Assembly (NCBI GenBank): GCA_026874595.1
Contig: CM049311.1
Coordinates: 71,590,453 to 71,654,452, forward strand
Length of the DNA: 64,000 bases
Reading direction: 5' to 3'
From: Sipunculus nudus
Lineage: Eukaryota; Annelida; Sipuncula; Golfingiida; Sipunculidae
Below the pieces are notes generated by a model, which did not search any database, was not told where the DNA came from, and worked only from the letters and a program-made list of their open reading frames with translations. Position numbers and translations under genes: made by a program. How positions within the stretch are numbered: the stretch's first letter is position 1; every line of letters starts with the position of its first letter. Shown here piece after piece: positions 1-12,281 of the stretch.

Positions 1-769
1 AAGGTATAAATAGATTCAGGCTGAACTTGGGTGCCAAATATGATGCAGTGAGCAGTCTTCAAAGCTATAAATAGAATGCAGCTACTGCAACTCTTGACCT
101 ATACCTGGCTGCACTTCTTCCAATCCTGGCACTGTGCCATAAGTATTTATAGAGCTGACATCATCTTGGCTAATGGCCAACATCAAGGCACTGGCAATCT
201 GCCAATGGTAAACCAAGTGCTGCCATCTGTACAAAAAAGTGATCCCTACTTGAAATAACTTTGAAATTTATTTTCCCAATATAAAATTCTTTTCAGCTGA
301 TGTTTTATAAAAAAAAAAGAAATCAGGAATATATGTAAAATTATTATGGATGCATACTGAATGCAAAATTAAAATACAGATATATCTCACTGATGGCAAA
401 TTCTTGAATTAAGTTGAGTAGGGATACCAATAATTTATAATCCACATACAGTTGTCTTTATATAGCCACAGAGAGCTGAACATTCATGATTGTAACATTG
501 TCTGGTATGATGAATAATTTAAATCATAAATCTAAAGTTTTAAAAACTTTTAAAAAAACTTTTTTGTCAATATTAACCAAAGATAACCTGAAATCTTAAT
601 GTCTAGTGGCATGATGTAATAGATGCTGATAAACTTCTGCCAGGCCAGATGTAACAGCATAACATAGCTAACATATATGGTAAAATGACTCAATTCAATC
701 TCCATAATTCAGCCAAAAATCATTCATCTGGAACCATTAATGACAATTATTATAAGAGGGATTATTCTC
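1..769. other. AT-rich stretch, no gene recognised
   Basis: No reading frame here resembles a known protein. The longest frames are about 60 codons and have no supporting splice context. There are short A/T homopolymers only. It is most simply intergenic or intronic DNA of a gene outside the window. Confidence 0.5.
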
Positions 770-2313
770 GTTAACCAACTGGCTTCAGTGGCATCAGTTG
801 AAAAACGTTTCGCAGGTTAATAACTATTATAGGAAGATACAGCAAACTGGTTAAGTTCAGCTTCCTGTAACTCAATCAAAAAGCACTAAACCAAAGCCAT
901 TTAAACAAACAAACTGGAATTATCAACATCTGAGGATAATTAATGTGTGAGATTTAAGAATTTGGCCCAGTGGTTTTTGAGAAAAAGATCTTTGTAGCCA
1001 CTGAGCTAAAATGGGCTGTTATGGCATATGACTAAATTCAGCTTCCCATAACTTAGCCAAAGTCACTAAAAAGAGACCATTTGAACAAACTTCAGAAAGC
1101 ACTACCCTAGGATTATTTCTGTGTGTTATTAAACATTTTTGCCATATGGTTTCAGAGAAGAAGTTTTTTGTAGCCCTCAGTGTGATACAGGCACTGATGA
1201 CCCCGTACAACAAAGACAGATGCAGGTGGTGCCACCAATACCTCAATTTCAGATATGACCTATGTGACCAACAATGGCATAAAATTTGGTGATGATAGCT
1301 CAAGCCCTTTCTGAGATTTAAATTTTAATATGCTTTTTTGCACAGTCAACAAAGTTCAACCTCCTGTAACTCGGCAAAAAATCTCCGAACTGAAACCATT
1401 CGAACAAACTTGAGAAAGATTTTTTAAGGGATCATTTCTGTGAAATATTGGACAATTTGGCTGGACAGTTTCGGAGAAGAAGATTTTTAAAGCTTTTTTA
1501 GCTTTTTCCCTATAAATTCTAAGAAAATGCAGTTAGAAAAAAATAAACAAAATCTGATATAGTTTTTTGGATGACTGATTATTTGCAAAAAAATTGGTGA
1601 TGCTAGCTCCTGCCATTTTGAGATAATTATGGTAAACGTACAGACGACGCACGACGCCGCACCATCGCATAAGCTCACAGGTTTGCTAAAAACTGGCAGA
1701 ACCCTACCATAGAATAATTCTTGTAAAGTTTAAACCAATCAGCTTAACAGTTTCATCATAAATCAGTGTATGAGCTAGAAGAGTTTAAAATTACATTTTC
1801 ACTTGTAAAAAAACACATCAATGTAGGTGGCGCCACCAATACCTCAAAATCAGATATGACATTTGTGACAAAAATTGGTATAAAATTTGGTGATTATAGC
1901 TCTAGCCGTTTCTGAGATTTTAATTTTAGTGTGCTTTTTATGGACAAATGACTAAGTTCAACCTCCTGTAACTCAGCCAAAAATCTCCGAACTGGAACCA
2001 TTCAAACAAATTTGAGAGAGATTGTTCCAGGGATCATTTCTGTGAAATATTGAACAATTTGGCTGGACAGTTTCAGGGAAGAAGGTTTTTAAAGGTTTTT
2101 AAGCATTTTCTCTATAAAATCTAAATTAATGCAGATACCCAATAATAAGCTCCAGGGCACCAAGTTTCACATGTGACTAATTCTTACATATAATTTGGAG
2201 CTGCTAGCTCCGACGGTTTCTGACTTACAGCCATGGACGGCGGAAAGCCAGCCCATGACGGCTGACTATGGATGGACGATGCTGCGCCATCGCATAAGCT
2301 CACAGGTTCGCTA
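770..2313 (+). repeat. Two tandem copies of a ~600-bp dispersed repeat
   Basis: Two related blocks follow one another. The phrase GGTGGTGCCACCAATACCTC near 1226 recurs with one change near 1826, about 600 bp later, and the TGTAACTC(A/G)GC ... CCATTC(A/G)AACAAA block recurs at about 1367 and 1969. Each block ends with CCATCGCATAAGCTCACAGG followed by TT(T/C)GCTAA, at about 1687 and 2313. Before each end lies a GACGACG/GGACGG-type stretch with a short hairpin. A further degenerate copy of the inner block starts near 850. The arrangement resembles non-autonomous elements with tandem cores; no coding capacity is seen. Confidence 0.75.
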
Positions 2314-5266
2314 ACAAATGAGATAAAGGATCCATAAAAGCAGCTGTACTACAGTAAAGTGACAATGTACCAATCCTTTAACACAGAATTGTACAATAGA
2401 ATTTTCTGTCCATGTTTCTGAATCAGAAATTACAGTTTGAACAGTATTCATCAAATAACAGCAGATAGAAGAAATGTATAAACACTAAAAGGCCCAGAGT
2501 GACTCAAAAGGTTGAGGCAAGAGGCCATATGTTTGAAACAAATGGCAAAAGAAAACTGACAGTAACACAGACATAAACAGCATGAAATAAACAAATATTT
2601 GAACATATTCAGTGGAGAATGATGTAATCTGTTTATTCATTCTTATGCAAGGCATCTATTTAAGCCTCTTGCTGCAACATGGCAAGTTTATAAGATTTAT
2701 TTTACAAGGTATCAAGGGTAACACCCTGGCAATTAATCAAATGAATTATGGTATGTTCACTTTAACATATCCTTGTTCATTTGTCACATGTGCAAAATAT
2801 TTCAAGGTGAGAAAAGTTATCTTTTATGAAGAACTATAAAATTTGCAGTCTTCATATACTGACCCTGCAGCCTTACGAGTCTCACTTGTCAGTTCTTTTA
2901 CTAGTATAAGATAACTTCATTCTGTCTAACTGAGAATATATAAATGATAAAAGTTAACAAAAATATTATTAATCAGTCAACATATTTCACCAAAATTTTC
3001 AAAATTCTCCTTGTGATTCATTAATAAAGACCTTACTTACTCATAAAATCAGTAAGAATCATAACTGTTTACAAGGAAGCCTATTTTTGTCTGAACCACT
3101 TGGTTTAATGACATGGAAATTTTTCATGCAGTGCTCATCTATACCTCTATCATCACTGAAATAAATATGAGACATAAAATGCTACACTTAAACAATAATT
3201 AATGGTAGACTGACTGAGAGTTGTATGTTTCTTACAAGTATGACTTGTTTGTTTATAAACACAGTACCATTAGGCTGACATAGTCCTTATAATTCAATTA
3301 CACAAGACTTGTGAAGAGCAATGCTGGTTTGATAATGGCAGTTTAAGTAATTCTGATAAATATAGGGGCCATTTGTTGCAAATGATAATTAATGGAGATT
3401 CAGTACCATCCTAAAATCCTTAAACCAAACCAGACAAAATTCCAAAGGCTGATACTGCTATAGTGATAATGTGGTTAAACCTCAACAACAGACACCATGG
3501 ACTGTAGCACTAGAAGCCTGAAAAAAAAATTGCCATTTGAGTGAGAAATATTTATGACATGAAACAACTTGTTGCTTTATGATCTTAAGCGCACTTAGAT
3601 GAGAACATTTGTCATCATTAGACAATGTTGTTGAGATGGCTGCTGCCAAATAATATTAAATGACCCATTCACGTCCCAGTAGTGCTGTGAAACAGGAAAA
3701 AGCTCTGTTTAAACAAATTTTTCTTTTTTTTTTTCAAATCAAACCAACAAGATTGTGCTTTCATTCAATCTGATTTCATATTTTCAAACACATAACATTT
3801 TTAGAATTTCGAAAAAACACAAAAGATAATGAAAAGGAGGCCAACCATTTCATATTATATGCTCATTCACGTATTTATTTAGTTTGGTCATCCTTTTTTC
3901 TCTCTTGTTAAACCTTTACTCATCTTAACAGCATCACTTCAGTGTAATTTACTTAAATGTTAATAACCAAGTGTACAAGTCTGGCACTGTACTGTCAGAT
4001 TGTGCCTCAGGCATCACACTCAACCAGCCAACACTGTATTACATCCACTGGCAATACAAATATTCCCTCCAAGACAGATTGACAATGGCTACCCCTGTAC
4101 ATAGCCCTGCCTTGGCTTTAGTATTTGCATTTACTAATAAAATGCTTAAAATAAAACATGATTCCATATACTGATAGACTAAACTCAGAGCCAGCTCATA
4201 TCACAAAAGCCCTGTAAAGTCTGTATGGTGAATCCCTGATATTTGCATATTAAGGCGAGAACAAGGCTCTTTGAGGACCTGAAGATTCCCCTATATTGCA
4301 TATCAGGCTGTCACACCTCATGTGAGTGGCATCATTGCTATGAGAACGACATCAGGGGTCCCACAGCTTGACCCGCTTGGTCACATTCACACTGAAATGA
4401 TGAATTCAGGTATTCCACACATGGACCTTTGTGTCCTATATGATATATCTCTGCTGAATGAATATTACGGTCCATAGGCCAAATGTAAGTGCATATTGTA
4501 GACACTATCAAAATTGTACCGATAGGTCCAGTAAAATTCCATCTGCCAAGATGACAAGAGCAGATTGGCTGAGCCAGAGTTTGTTAGGCTTACTTTTAGG
4601 AGTTTTGGTCCGATAAACATTAAGGCTTAGGGTTAAAGTGTTGTAAGTCTGGCCCAACTCAACATTAGCGACGGCCTAAAAATATTAAGACAAATTAAAT
4701 GGGAATATTATTAGCCAATTGGAAGCCCGGAATAGGTGATAAGTGAATGAACCATGTTAGTTTTTGAAAAAGTTTCAGATTAAGACCACTGCTGACATCA
4801 CTGGAAGAGACCTTAGTTCAGAGAGGCGTGGGTGTGTGGCACAGACCATCCGGGAACCAGCCAAGATTACCAGTCCATGAAATAAGAGGGTCAGATAGTG
4901 GTAAATTAGTTATATGAACTGCCACAAGATGGCGGTACAGATATTAAGTGCAATACAACGCGGTCACATTTGATTTCTCTGTCAGAAGCAACAATTAAGT
5001 CTTAACTATTTCATGGACTGGGCCAGTGTACCCCTGTACACTCTGGACACTGACTTTTGTGTTATTTTTCAGGACTACATGTAAATTTGCACATATAATT
5101 GTCTCCTTGGATATTCTCGAGCTTATAATTATTAATGTTTAAGTATGTAAATACAAAAGAAACATAAAACATTTAATAAAAAGAATTCTAACAATGTCAT
5201 ATTTTCACAATGCATTGTATGGAAATGTGACATTTTCATAATGTACTTTTATTGTATTCACATATA
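2314..5266. other. Unannotated AT-rich stretch
   Basis: No convincing coding exon or RNA gene is visible. The only structure noted is the 4870-5039 inverted repeat listed separately. Confidence 0.4.
4870..5039. repeat. 15-bp perfect inverted repeat with adjacent hairpin
   Basis: CCAGTCCATGAAATA at 4870-4884 is matched exactly by its reverse complement at 5007-5021, with 122 bp between. Just downstream, GTGTAC-CCCT-GTACAC at 5024-5039 forms a perfect 6-bp stem. This may be a decayed fold-back or MITE fragment. Confidence 0.55.
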
Positions 5267-6365
5267 CAGTCAAGCCCACTTTGTGTCATATCGGTTAATA
5301 GAAAATCCCGCTTATTGTCACATAAATCTGAAATCCCAAACCATTTCCTATATAAATAATGATAAATCTGACCGTTTAATATCATGGAATATTGTCATAA
5401 ACCTGTTTATTGTCATGCTTGGAACCTATTGCAGTGAAACCAGATCGCAGTTGATATCACATCAGACGCCGACACAGCGATCAACGTGGCCAAGAGCCTG
5501 TAATCGGTCAGGCATATCAAACGATCTCATCTCCCACTTGTGTGCGGCAGGCAAGTGCAGTGATGCATGCAGGTCAGTCCCCGTCACTTAGCCAATTTAC
5601 GTCTTAAGATACCACGGTAAACCAGATTATTGCGATTCTTCGTACGATGTTTGCGATCACATGTCATACATAATGAACTCCTGGCCTTTGCAAGGCCTTG
5701 GTTTACACCTCGGTGAAGTTTCGCCAAGATGATATGAAGCACGAGCTCTTAATGTTGCTTGCGACTGGAAATCCCCTTTAAGGGTCAAGAAAAGCTGGAG
5801 GTTTTGTGAGCACAGGAGGAGATACTCGGTCTAAAACCTCAATCGATGCAAAACTTCAGAAAGTTGACAATAGCATGATGATGCCCGCTTACCCAACAGT
5901 CCTATCATCAAGACGTTCATGGAAGTTTGAGTAATTAATAAGATACCCAAAAATAAAGCGCAATAGTCGGGGGAAATAATTATTTAGTAAAATTGTTTGC
6001 CTACGCATAACGTTATAACCTTGCCACATATTTCCAGACATTTGACCTCATGACCCAGACGCTACGTGTCTTTCTGTAAGCAAGTCATATTTTTGTCAGT
6101 TATTGCCGCATGCAACACAAAACTTACAGGAAATAAATTGTCAGGTGTGTATAAACGTAATTTGATATGCCGTTGTGCAACAGAAATATTCATAAACGTT
6201 TCTATTTCCTTTTTGTTGATGATTTATTCAATATCATTTGAGACATATAACACTTCTTCTAAGACTCAAAAGGACATCGATGTTTAAGCCCGCAAATTGT
6301 CACATCCCGGTTATTATCATAATTTATACATGCACCACCTACATGACAATAAGCGGGCTTGACTG
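5267..6365. mobile_element. Non-autonomous pogo/Tc1-mariner-type DNA transposon
   Basis: Terminal inverted repeats begin CAGTCAAGCCC at the left end, and the exact complement GGGCTTGACTG closes the right end. Both ends are flanked by TA (5265-5266 and 6366-6367), the target-site duplication of the Tc1/mariner superfamily. A second block, CCCGCTTATTGTCA at 5307-5320, has an exact inverted partner at 6344-6357. The CAGT(C/G)AA-CCC...TTATTG style of end is typical of pogo/Tigger elements. The 1.1-kb interior has no transposase-like frame, so this copy is a deletion derivative or MITE mobilised in trans. Confidence 0.8.
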
Positions 6366-6367
6366 TA

Positions 6368-7569
6368 TTGGGAAAGATATTGAAATAAAACATATAAAAA
6401 TATGTGAATTAAGCTTAACATTGTGACACACAAGGGATGGAACAGTGTTAAAAACAGAAACATCAAAACTACTAGCAGCAGATTAATGTCAGAGGATATG
6501 TACCCATTTATAACAAACAAACCTGTTGTTCACACAGCAAGGACAGTAATGTTCACCTTTCGTGTACTTCACAGGCATTTAATAAATATTTAACAGCCCT
6601 GCCAAAGACTCAAACCATCACCTTTCATGGGCCTGCTTGTTAAATGTGGAGCAAGTCTATTTGCCCTTGCTTGTCTCAGTAAACTCCAATTTATTTGTTT
6701 GGCCCTTCAGACATGTCAGAAAACAACTTCAGAGTGGTCCACTAAATGACCTGACTTGTTGTCACTCTACACTGACCACCTAAGTTTACAACAACCTAAA
6801 ATGTTCCTCATTAAAAGCACCTGAGAATTTAATGGGACTTATGGTGAGCATTTATTTTAATTTCTTAAATCAATAAGACCTGGGAAATCACATGAGCCTG
6901 TGAAAACTCCACATATATATCTGACATATGTGAATAAATATTTATGTGACATATGTGAATTAAAATGAGGAGAGGAACTGATAAAGGGCTGTGCCCTGTT
7001 TTACCATCCCCATTGCTTCGTTTTGCAATAAAATGTTGTTCAAACCAATAAATATTTACTGCTTGCCAATTCAGATTATTAAGAAGGAATCTGAATGTTT
7101 GTAAGAATTGGACCTATTTAGTAACAGTCCATATAATTAATAAGAATGGCTTATTCAAAATACCATGGAACTAATCATCAAAATTTAACCATAATAAGAA
7201 AACTGAGTCACATTTAAGTCCTAATCTCAGCGAAGCTACCTCATACTGAAGTTTAAGTGCCTAGATATCAATCTTATAATAATAAGATGTCATGTCTGGA
7301 ATGATCAGTGCATTAAAGCTCAAATACTCATTTGGAGTACATAAAGGTGTTGGAATGAGTTCCAGACCTTCCAGTCTACTTCCAGTGCTTGAGATATTTT
7401 CAGGCAACTTGGACCAAATTCTTGTCAGGTCCATCATTTGAACCAGTTCTCTTGCACTGATGAATAACCCATAAATATCATATGCCCATTGCAGTAAATG
7501 TATGTTTTTAAATCTTTTGCTATGTTAGTGAATTATTAAGTGTTATAAAATACTTATCAAAAGGCCAAA
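6368..7569. other. Unannotated AT-rich stretch
   Basis: No gene is supported. A 14-nt phrase (TGACATATGTGAAT) is directly repeated near 6921 and 6946, which I regard as minor. Confidence 0.4.
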
Positions 7570-7882
7570 AAAGGTAGGGTTCTCAGGCACCGCACATCAA
7601 TTTAAACCCCCTGCATCAAAACTTTTTATTTTGATTTTCCATAGAAACTTACCAATTTTGAGCTCCAGCCGCTCAGACATCCCAAAAAGATAAAACATTA
7701 CAACTTTGATCAGAATTCCTTTGTTATGTAGAGAGCTTTTACCCCATTCAGCAAAATAATTCTGTTATTATCATGCTTTTTCCTGATCAAATAACATTTT
7801 TATCAAAACATACAAAAAGGGTAAACAAAAATCTCCCTCGCGCACTGATTTATGAAAATAAGTGCCTGAGAACCAAACCTTT
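7570..7882. mobile_element. 313-bp MITE with 21-bp terminal inverted repeats
   Basis: The left terminus at 7570-7590 (core GGTTCTCAGGCAC-like) pairs with the right terminus at 7862-7882 at 19 of 21 positions. The interior is AT-rich and non-coding. A single matching terminus (GGTGCCTAAGAACCAACC) near 31161 suggests a second, partial member of the same family. The target-site duplication is not clear, so the superfamily is left open. Confidence 0.7.
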
Positions 7883-8169
7883 GTTCTTGCCTTAATGTTG
7901 TGAAAAAAAATCCATGAAATCTAGCAACTCCGTCACATTAGGCAACTTCAAAATTATAAATTGATTTAAAAAAAATAAAAATAGGAGTGCAATTTTAAAA
8001 TGAAATGTTTCCAGGAAGATCCCAGTGTTCAATCATTCCATGAAGTGCTACGCTCATTTAACACATGCAAAAGTGAGGGCACACCACTGTGAGGACACAG
8101 CAGCCATTAGCTTGATCACATGCTGCAAGGCCTTAAATCTACACGTTGCTGAGTTTACTTCTCCATCAA

Positions 8170-8290
8170 TTCACTCCATAATCTAATAATTCTGAGGAGA
8201 TGCCATGACTTATATGTTCAATTTTCTGCACCTATTCACTCCAAAATCTAATAAATCTGAGAAGATGCCATGATTTACATGTACAATTTA
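8170..8290. repeat. Two-copy tandem duplication, ~65 bp
   Basis: TTCACTCCA(T/A)AATCTAATAA followed by TCTGAGGAGATGCCATGA starts at 8170 and recurs at 8235 with several substitutions, giving a 65-bp period. It is non-coding. Confidence 0.75.
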
Positions 8291-8439
8291 TACTTTATAC
8301 CTCAACACAGTGGCACATCAGAATTCAGACATTCAACAGATTGAGAGAAAAACATGGGTTATCACTTTAAGAAGCAAAATTATTAAATTATCCGTGTTAC
8401 TTGATGCATCATAAATATCATTCACAGACAACTGGCCAT

Positions 8440-8605
8440 AAGAAAATTGCTACTGATAAGCAACAAACATACGGAACTGACCAACATGCTTTCAAAAAAG
8501 AAGATTTCCAGCAAGCAAAAAAATGGACAAATGGACATACTGGACTGACCAATAAGCTTGCCAAAATCATAGGTTTCTGGCAAGCAACAAACAAACAGAC
8601 TAGAT
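8440..8605. repeat. Degenerate ~65-bp tandem repeat
   Basis: The phrases (G/A)GCAAGCAA, ACTGACCAA(T/C)A and AAGCTT(G/T)C recur two to three times at roughly 60-70 bp. Frames stay open on both strands through the repeat, which reflects composition rather than a gene. Confidence 0.5.
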
Positions 8606-9679
8606 GACCATATAGGTAGAGCACTTGCAGGAATTTGAAAAAGAAAGACAGATGGACAGATGTGTGGACATGATAAAATGTTTAAATTAATAACCCATAT
8701 TTTAGGGGAAATAGAATAAAAAGTTTATCAAGCTATATTGAATTTAAAAAGTTGAGGACTTAATCAGACATATGGAAGGGCGTACAGAAAAAGTTGGTGA
8801 AGTTCAGTTTCTTCTTTAAAATTATGAGGACTGGACAGATGAGTAAAATGAGCTACAGTTTATGTGGATACAACCACTTATGACCAAATTATGAACAAAA
8901 TAAGACATTGGGGTGTGTTTATTACCTTGACATTTGACTTTCACCCAATCTTGACAAAAGAAAATAGATATCTACCAACAGTATAAGTTCAAGCAGCCTG
9001 CAGTCTGTGTTAGAGGTAGAAAAATTTGAATATTATATATAATTAATTTACATTTTTCAAATGAAGTACCCTTGGAACTTTCAAACAGGACATTTTATTC
9101 TCAAGAAATGACAATACACTTGTTTCAGTTCATCATTCAATGTTTACTTTAAATTTTCATGATTTTCTGTTTCATCTTGAAATTCACAAATATTATATGA
9201 AAAATATACCAGTCTGCCTCGTATTTATTATCTATTTCTTGCATTATATAATGACAAAAACAAGAACTATGCATAAATGAATTGTAGTAACCAGCAAATG
9301 ATATATGATGTTAAGCCCTGATAGTCATTTATCTGAACTAGAAACAAATGCCATAGCAATAACTTAGGTCCTTGGTCCAACAATGTAGCATCAAACGATC
9401 GATTTAAAAATGGTCTGTGTACAGAGCCTGCATGATTATAAAAACAAGTCTTTCCTGTTTAGGTGCATCTAGAAGCATAATTTTATTGATCATGCACTGA
9501 ACAGGTCTGAAAAAATATTGACAGAGACATAAAAAAGCAAGATGGAAAAGAGAATCACTAGAGTGGTGCTGAAACAAAAGTATTTTGAAAACTGTGATAA
9601 TTCCAGAAGTATGGCAGGGGTGGAGGCAAGGGGGGGGGGGGGAGGTTTGCAGCTACATTTGTTAATAATAACATAATTA

Positions 9680-10210
9680 ACAAGAGCACTGCAAGTGTCA
9701 TTATATGCCCGTTGCTGATCTGGTGACCTCTGACCTCATTTTGATGAGAAGGAAATTCAGGTGAGAAATTCTATTGATAAATATGTATGATGAGTTTCAG
9801 GAAAATCCATAAGATTTTTGGGAAGTCACCAAGGTGCCCCCAAAGTGCGGTTACCTCTGACCTCATTAAATATGCATGGATTTTTCCTGGAAGTCTAACT
9901 TAGGTGAGAAATTTTATTGATTAACATTTCTGATGAGTTTTATCAAAATCCTTCATATTCTTGAAAAGTTATTGCGGTGACACCACAATGTAGCCTAGTG
10001 ACCTGTGACCTTATTAAATATGCTTGGATGTTGCCCATAATCAAACTTAGGCGAGATAATCTGTTGGTATATAGTTATGGTGAGTTTTGTGAAAATCCAT
10101 CAAAGCCCCAGTAAGTCATAACGGCGACACTAAAAGTTAACAGACGGAGGAACTGACAGCTAGATGGGCGATGGGTATACCATAATACTTCCGTCATATG
10201 ACGGGTGATG
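9680..10210 (+). mobile_element. Short non-autonomous element with three-copy core
   Basis: The 5' end has a small hairpin (GCACT-GCA-AGTGT, from about 9685). Three degenerate units of roughly 150 bp follow, each with GTGACCTCTGACCTCATT-like and GATGAGTTT(T/C)-like phrases. A GACGGAGGAACTGACAG stretch comes next, and the element closes with the 14-bp palindrome CCGTCATATGACGG at 10191-10204. A 5' hairpin, tandem core, GACGG stretch and terminal palindrome is the same architecture seen at 12.3-14.2, 32.4-32.9 and 36.6-36.9 kb. No open frame is present. Confidence 0.65.
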
Positions 10211-11270
10211 AAAACATTGTTAAAATAAAATATATTAAATTTATCAGATATCATGTGAAATAAGAATAAATAAAAATATTGTAGATAAACTGATAAAAAT
10301 TTACATTATACCTGGCACTGTGTAGGGGCAATTAACATGGGGAAACTGATTAGCTAATTGAATGTAAGATTATAGTGAGTAAGCCCGCTACATCTGGAAA
10401 TATAAGACTGATGCTGATCACTGGTGCTGCAATTATATATGCATAAGCACCCACAATTACTGGATTACCTAAATCTAACAGCCTTGCATAGGCTTATTCT
10501 GCATACATTTACCCAACTGACCTTTTCTTTCTGACTCTTATTCAGTAGTGTGAAATTTCCACTGTAAACAAATTAGTTCTTTCACCTTCATAAGCTTCAT
10601 CATTCCACTGGGGTTTATCCAGCTGTATCATCTCATTTAAGAGCCACCTGTGACAGCACAAAAACCACAGAGACAGGAGAATTCTAGACATATCTTGCCA
10701 ACCTGCTGGTCCCTGCTGGCTTTACCTTGCATGATCACAGGGTATCAACCTGACACGGCTGTATACTGTCTGCCCACCATACAGCCCCAATATCCATGCT
10801 GGAGACTGGGTATGTCTATCCTACACCAATCAATCAAAGACGCCTGCCACTCACTGCTGATATGTTGCTGTTTACCCAGAATTTTTTCTTCTGCCTCCAG
10901 CAGCTATTTAGACTTTTTTTCTATTTTGTCCTTGTTATTTATATTTTCTACTGCTGACAGAATGATGAAAAAACTTGAAAAAAGTATTGCAATCAATTTT
11001 TACAATTAGCCTTTGAATATATTTAATAATAGTGTTACTTTTCAATAATGACTAGCTAGTCAATCTATATCTTACATACATAAGGCTTTTTAATTTAATT
11101 TCAGGTGATTCTAATTCTGCAGAAATGCACATGCTCTCAGCAAAAGCCATAAAAAGTACATGTTCAAGCAAAAGGTAAAACCTATATTAAAATACTCATT
11201 TCCTTACGAGATTTCATGTGTTTATTATTAATCAAGATTTTTTTTCAGGAAAAGACATGATTATAAGAAA
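10211..11270. other. Unannotated stretch
   Basis: A 119-codon frame at 10650-11009 (+) begins with GTG rather than ATG, has no recognisable domain and ends in low-complexity hydrophobic sequence. I do not accept it as a gene. Nothing else is supported. Confidence 0.4.
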
Positions 11271-11930
11271 ACAAGGGACCCATGGGTCACAGCGTTCAGC
11301 TGATCGTGATTGGACTATAAATGTTTCTCCACTGTGATACTATATCGAGTCGATAAAGCTTATGAATATCATGGACATGTTGGGCTATTATAAAGGAATG
11401 TAATGTAATATGCGAGTAAATGATAAATGAAATAACCTGACTGATGGATTAATATAGTCAAATATAGTGGTTTATTTTTTATTTATTTAGGAGGGGTTGA
11501 AAATTGTGATATATTTGAGCAAATATGAATGCAATGAAAGCAGTAATAAGCAGTAGTAGAATGATGATAAGGCTATTTGTTGAAGGATCTAAAGTGTATG
11601 GTAGTCTGCAAGCTTTCAATTTGACAGATATGATGTTATGATTAACTATGCTGATGAAGTGATTTATGAATTTGTGACTGTATGACACAATATCTCTTTA
11701 GTCTTGACAAGGTACATCATTGTGATGCCCACTATGTCTACATATTACACAATATTGACATAATTTCTGGCATGTACATAGGTACCTATGGACGAATAGT
11801 TATACAAAATATTAAAGTATGAATATATCTGATTCATCTTGTTCTTGCTTACTGAGGCTGACTTTGGGATGGGGTTCAGAGAAGGGAAAAGTGAGGGCAG
11901 CACGAAGGTGGATGTAGAAATATTCTATTG
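11271..11930 (+). mobile_element. 5' module of a Helentron-like repeat (copy A)
   Basis: It begins ACAAGGGACCCATGGGTC, a small hairpin around ACCCATGGGT, followed by CAGCTGAT. About 650 bp aligns colinearly with 27535-28170, for example ATCATGGACATGTTGGGC, GGAGGGGTTGAAAAT and GAATATATCTGATTCATC. Divergence by eye is roughly 15-20 percent with small indels. The matching 3' end (GACGG tract plus TAGCTCAG hairpin) is not found directly downstream, so this copy is truncated near 11930. Confidence 0.7.
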
Positions 11931-12281
11931 TAATGTTTTTCATTTATATAAGAATATGAAAAGCTAAGAGGAAAGGGGCCCTCCTACTTGGTTATAGTAA
12001 AGTTCTAAATATATAATTGCAAACTAATACTCTGACAAGACTGTCATGAAGAAAAACAGTAAAAGTTTTGAGATACTGTGATGCATATGAAAATTTACAG
12101 ATGGACAGGCAAGTGGACAGAATGGACTAATAACTTTATTTCACTTTCAAGGGAATAATGCATTTAAGTTTATATATAATCCTATTTTTTTTAAGCATAT
12201 CCACTTTTTCCATTAAGAAGTTTTTATCTGAATGATTTTTTTTATTTACAGGTTTTATAAATTTTTAATAAAAAACTAGAT

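Larger units (their letters stand above)
7883..9679. other. Unannotated stretch with short local duplications
   Basis: No gene is supported. It contains the two small tandem duplications listed separately (about 8170 and 8440) and a 13-G run at 9630-9642. Confidence 0.4.

Noticed and set aside
10650-11009. 119-codon + strand frame
   Set aside because: It begins at GTG, has no recognisable domain, ends in low-complexity hydrophobic sequence and lacks splice context.
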